64,000 nucleotides of DNA from Acetobacter indonesiensis (GTDB taxonomy: Bacteria; Pseudomonadota; Alphaproteobacteria; Acetobacterales; Acetobacteraceae): assembly GCF_000963945.1 (NCBI RefSeq), contig NZ_BAMW01000006.1, positions 1-64,000 on the forward strand. The letters run 5' to 3'. A program made the position numbers and the translations under genes. Under the pieces are notes generated by a model. The model ran no database searches and had not been told where the DNA came from. It saw only the letters and a list, made by a program, of their open reading frames with translations. Shown here piece after piece: positions 61,734 to 64,000 of the stretch. The stretch's first letter is position 1; every line of letters starts with the position of its first letter.

Positions 61734-62840
61734 TTACAGAGATTGTGCCTGTTGAACAAAGCTGGTCAGGAACCGGTCGGCATCAATTTTCTGGACGATA
61801 GTTACTTCACGGACATGCATGGCGCGTGGTGCAAGGTCTTTGGGCCAGACATGGGCGTGGCCGTAATGAATGCCTTTGCTGATATCAATATCCATATAGG
61901 CTTTGACGGATTGCTGAATCAGAGAGGGGTCAGCCGTAATGGCTGCGGCCATTTCATCCCACATGGGCAGCGGTGAATAGTATTTGCTCAGATAGCTGGT
62001 GACGGCTGTGGGTTTCTGATTGATTTTTGCCATGTAGTCTTTGGTCATCATCACATCGTTTGAGATATTGCCAACGACGGTAATGTTAGCCCACGGGGCT
62101 GTCAGCGTAATGTGGGCGGCCTCGGGGTCAAAAATCATGTTGAAGTCAGAGGCAAAATCCGCGTTGCCGGTAATGGACATCATGTTGGTGTCAAGCAGCC
62201 CCCCCATGAAGACAAGTTGTTTGGCTGTGGCTGCAAATGTGGGGTCAAGACGGATGGCAAGGGCCAGATTGGTCATTGGCCCGGCTTCAAAAATCGTAAC
62301 CTGATGAGGGTGTTCATGGACCATACGGATCATGAACAGGGCCGCGGATTCTGACGCAGCGGCCGTTTTAGGTGCGCCCTCTGGTAATTTCGGCAGGGCA
62401 GGCTGGGTTTCTGCGGCCTTATCAATCGAGCCTAACCCGCCCCACGCCCCTTTCCACGGGATACGACCAAATTCCTGCTCACGCAGTTTCATCAGGGCTA
62501 CAGTATTGATCAGGGGATAGACTGCCCCATCAGCCACCGGGATATCAGATTTATGCGCGATTTCCAGAAAACGACGCAGATGTGCAGATTCCGCATTTTC
62601 CCAGTCATCGCCGGTGCTGACCGTAAACCCCAGAACCTTGATATGCGGGTTGGCCAGCAGCGGAATGACAGACTGAATGTCAGACCCGCCCGGACCGAGG
62701 AAATCATTATCTTCAATAACCAGTGCCTGCTCTGAAGCGCCTTCTGCTTGAGCCCGCGAAACAGGTGTGGACAGGAGAGCAAGAACTGACGCAACGGCGG
62801 TGGTGATGCGTAAAGCGGAAAGAGAGATGGGCAGACGCAT
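61734..62840 (-). CDS. Exported nucleoside hydrolase-like protein
   Basis: 368 residues with a signal peptide (TTAVASVLALLSTPVSRAQA). The body is an inosine-uridine nucleoside hydrolase fold: EDNDFLGPGGSDIQS near residue 42, then IFEAGPMTNLALA, and MIFDPEAAHI, with MWDEMAAA further on. The canonical N-terminal DxDxxxDD calcium motif is changed to a PGGSD version, seen in some exported family members. It would release the base from ribonucleosides in the periplasm. It lies 7 kb from the NUP pair, without evident co-regulation. Confidence 0.85.
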   Translation of the reverse strand: MRLPISLSALRITTAVASVLALLSTPVSRAQAEGASEQALVIEDNDFLGPGGSDIQSVIPLLANPHIKVLGFTVSTGDDWENAESAHLRRFLEIAHKSDIPVADGAVYPLINTVALMKLREQEFGRIPWKGAWGGLGSIDKAAETQPALPKLPEGAPKTAAASESAALFMIRMVHEHPHQVTIFEAGPMTNLALAIRLDPTFAATAKQLVFMGGLLDTNMMSITGNADFASDFNMIFDPEAAHITLTAPWANITVVGNISNDVMMTKDYMAKINQKPTAVTSYLSKYYSPLPMWDEMAAAITADPSLIQQSVKAYMDIDISKGIHYGHAHVWPKDLAPRAMHVREVTIVQKIDADRFLTSFVQQAQSL

Positions 62841-63325
62841 GGGAGCCTCGGGGCAGGAGAAAAATGGCTGCTCCAGTAAAGGAACTAATTGGGACTATAG
62901 AGAGATGTTGACGCCTAAAAAAAGATGCTTCTGCTTGTGACGGGAAAAAAATGCTCGCATTGTAGGGCCTGTTACGACCGATAGCAGCCTTGGCGATACA
63001 TTCTGCTCACAGTTGGGGACTAGGTGCAAAGGCGCTTTAGGGATGGATGTCGGCGTTTCGGTCTTAGATTGAGGTGGCATCTAAAGCGAACCAAAGCCTG
63101 CAATCTTTAGGTTCATTAAACCCCTGTATCAGGGATGGTCGGGCGTCATCATAACATAAGTAAAGGAAGCGGCTAAAAACCTGATCATGGTTCGTAAATG
63201 CTCCGGCTATCGAGTGCTTTTTTAGCGTAATTCTGCACGGTTTTTCTGGACGGGAAACGTGCAATGAAGCGTCGAACCATCAAAGAAAGCATAGTGCAAA
63301 GTAGGGCGAGGAGCCGCCGCGGGTT
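62841..63325. other. 485-base gap between the nucleoside hydrolase and hemW
   Basis: Holds the hydrolase promoter (minus strand). Two small minus-strand frames are seen: a 31-codon basic frame at 63185-63280 (MVRRFIARFPSRKTVQNYAK) and a longer 61-codon one; neither is supported by a ribosome site. I see no RNA or mobile element that I could name. Confidence 0.5.
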
Positions 63326-64000
63326 TTAGAGCACAAGGGCGCGCAGCAGAGCCTCTAGTCGTAGTCGGCCTTCCGGGGTGGCGTACAACCTCGTCGCAGT
63401 TTGCTCCAGATATCCTTCTTCAAGGGCTGCGGCCAAAATTGTTACGTCTGTTGCCTCGGTCAGCGTCATGCCTGTGCGGGTTGCAAAGCGGTCCAAGTTT
63501 AGACCCTCTGTCACTCTTAATCCCATCAGCAGCATTTCGCGGGCGCGTTCCATAGGCACAAGTTCATCTTGGGATGTTTGACCGGTGCCTATGCGTTCAA
63601 CCAGATCAGCCCATGGTTCCGGTGCGCGATGACGACGCGTGGCGAACAGGGCGTTGCCCTGCGTAAGACGCCCATGAGCCCCGGGGCCAATGCCCAGATA
63701 ATCTCCGTAGCGCCAATAGGTCAGATTATGGCGGCTTTCGCTTCCGGGTTTTGCGTAGTTCGAGACCTCGTATCCGGCTAACCCATGTTGGGCGGTAATG
63801 GCGGATGTTTCCTCATACAGGGCAGCGGCTTCGTCCTCATCGGGCAGGGTGAAGGTGCCTGTGCGATAAAGGGCCTCAAACTTTGTACCGGGTTCAATGG
63901 TCAGTTGGTAAAGCGACACATGGTCGGCCACCAGACTGAGAGCCTTATTCAGCTCGGCTTTCCAATCCGCGAGGGATTGGCCGGGGCGTGCGTAGATCAG
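63326..64000 (-). CDS. hemW: HemW-like radical SAM protein, C-terminal part
   Basis: Partial: the gene runs off the right edge, so the radical SAM CxxxCxxC segment is outside the window. The 225 visible residues include LIYARPGQSLADWKAEL, DHVSLYQLTIEPGT, AGYEVSNYAKPGSESRHNLT and YWRYGDYLGIGPGAHGRL, the hallmark of HemW/HemN-like proteins (heme chaperones related to coproporphyrinogen dehydrogenases). The C-terminal HemN-like winged domain is present (LMGLRVTEGLNLDRF). HemW delivers heme to membrane proteins rather than oxidising coproporphyrinogen; the assignment follows the sequence pattern. Confidence 0.9.
   Translation of the reverse strand: MIYARPGQSLADWKAELNKALSLVADHVSLYQLTIEPGTKFEALYRTGTFTLPDEDEAAALYEETSAITAQHGLAGYEVSNYAKPGSESRHNLTYWRYGDYLGIGPGAHGRLTQGNALFATRRHRAPEPWADLVERIGTGQTSQDELVPMERAREMLLMGLRVTEGLNLDRFATRTGMTLTEATDVTILAAALEEGYLEQTATRLYATPEGRLRLEALLRALVL

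Noticed and set aside
1..64000. tRNA, rRNA, insertion sequence, prophage, CRISPR array
   Set aside because: I looked through all gaps for tRNA-like stems, repeated spacers and transposase motifs and found none that I could support; a tRNA and repeat search by program would be decisive.

Overview
The window looks like chromosomal DNA of an acetic acid bacterium (Acetobacteraceae, Alphaproteobacteria; Acetobacter, Gluconobacter or Komagataeibacter type). The basis is moderate-to-high GC coding sequence, a membrane-bound PQQ dehydrogenase of the glucose/quinate/shikimate family, a DUF1489 protein (an alphaproteobacterial family), an alphaproteobacterial-style family 4 uracil-DNA glycosylase, and five TonB-dependent receptors with long low-complexity N-termini. 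The species cannot be fixed from sequence reading alone. I saw no rRNA, tRNA, insertion sequence, prophage or CRISPR array.

Layout. 0-5 kb: an alpha-E / circularly permuted ATP-grasp operon (minus) diverges from a transglutaminase-like protein and a zinc metallopeptidase (plus), a recognised peptide-ligation-like neighbourhood of unproven role. 5-20 kb: mostly housekeeping genes: lytic transglycosylase, uracil-DNA glycosylase, TPR protein plus ispE, a molbindin, a YbaY/META protein, an SDR that lacks the usual catalytic Tyr/Lys, a VTT-domain membrane protein, a MATE transporter, a Wzm/Wzt-type polysaccharide ABC exporter, prs and a histidine phosphatase. 20-23 kb: an AT-richer, two-domain glycosyltransferase with a possible frameshift near its N-terminus. 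23.5-28 kb: quinoprotein dehydrogenase, an outer-membrane MetA-like protein and a GAF/Fis regulator without an AAA+ domain. 28-36 kb: an SDR, a membrane di-heme b plus tetraheme c pair, a PiT phosphate transporter, an NsrR/Hmp nitric-oxide detoxification pair with readable operators, a DUF488 protein, a DnaA-box-containing gap, purU and a VOC protein.

36-61 kb is an outer-membrane transport region with five TonB-dependent receptors, accompanied by a secretory lipase, a Rieske oxygenase, a PepSY membrane protein, a tandem pair of exported NUP-family (purine nucleoside permease-like) proteins and an M3 peptidase. Its most striking element is at 46.9-47.5 kb: two complete cobalamin riboswitches back to back. 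One controls a minus-strand operon of an unknown small protein and a PepSY protein; the other controls a plus-strand siderophore-type TonB receptor. The inference is a cobamide-controlled uptake and processing unit built from parts normally classed as iron-siderophore machinery. A second candidate system is the TonB receptor with two NUP-family proteins at 50.2-55.0 kb, with an exported nucleoside hydrolase-like protein 7 kb away; it suggests periplasmic nucleoside scavenging. The window ends inside a hemW-like radical SAM gene.
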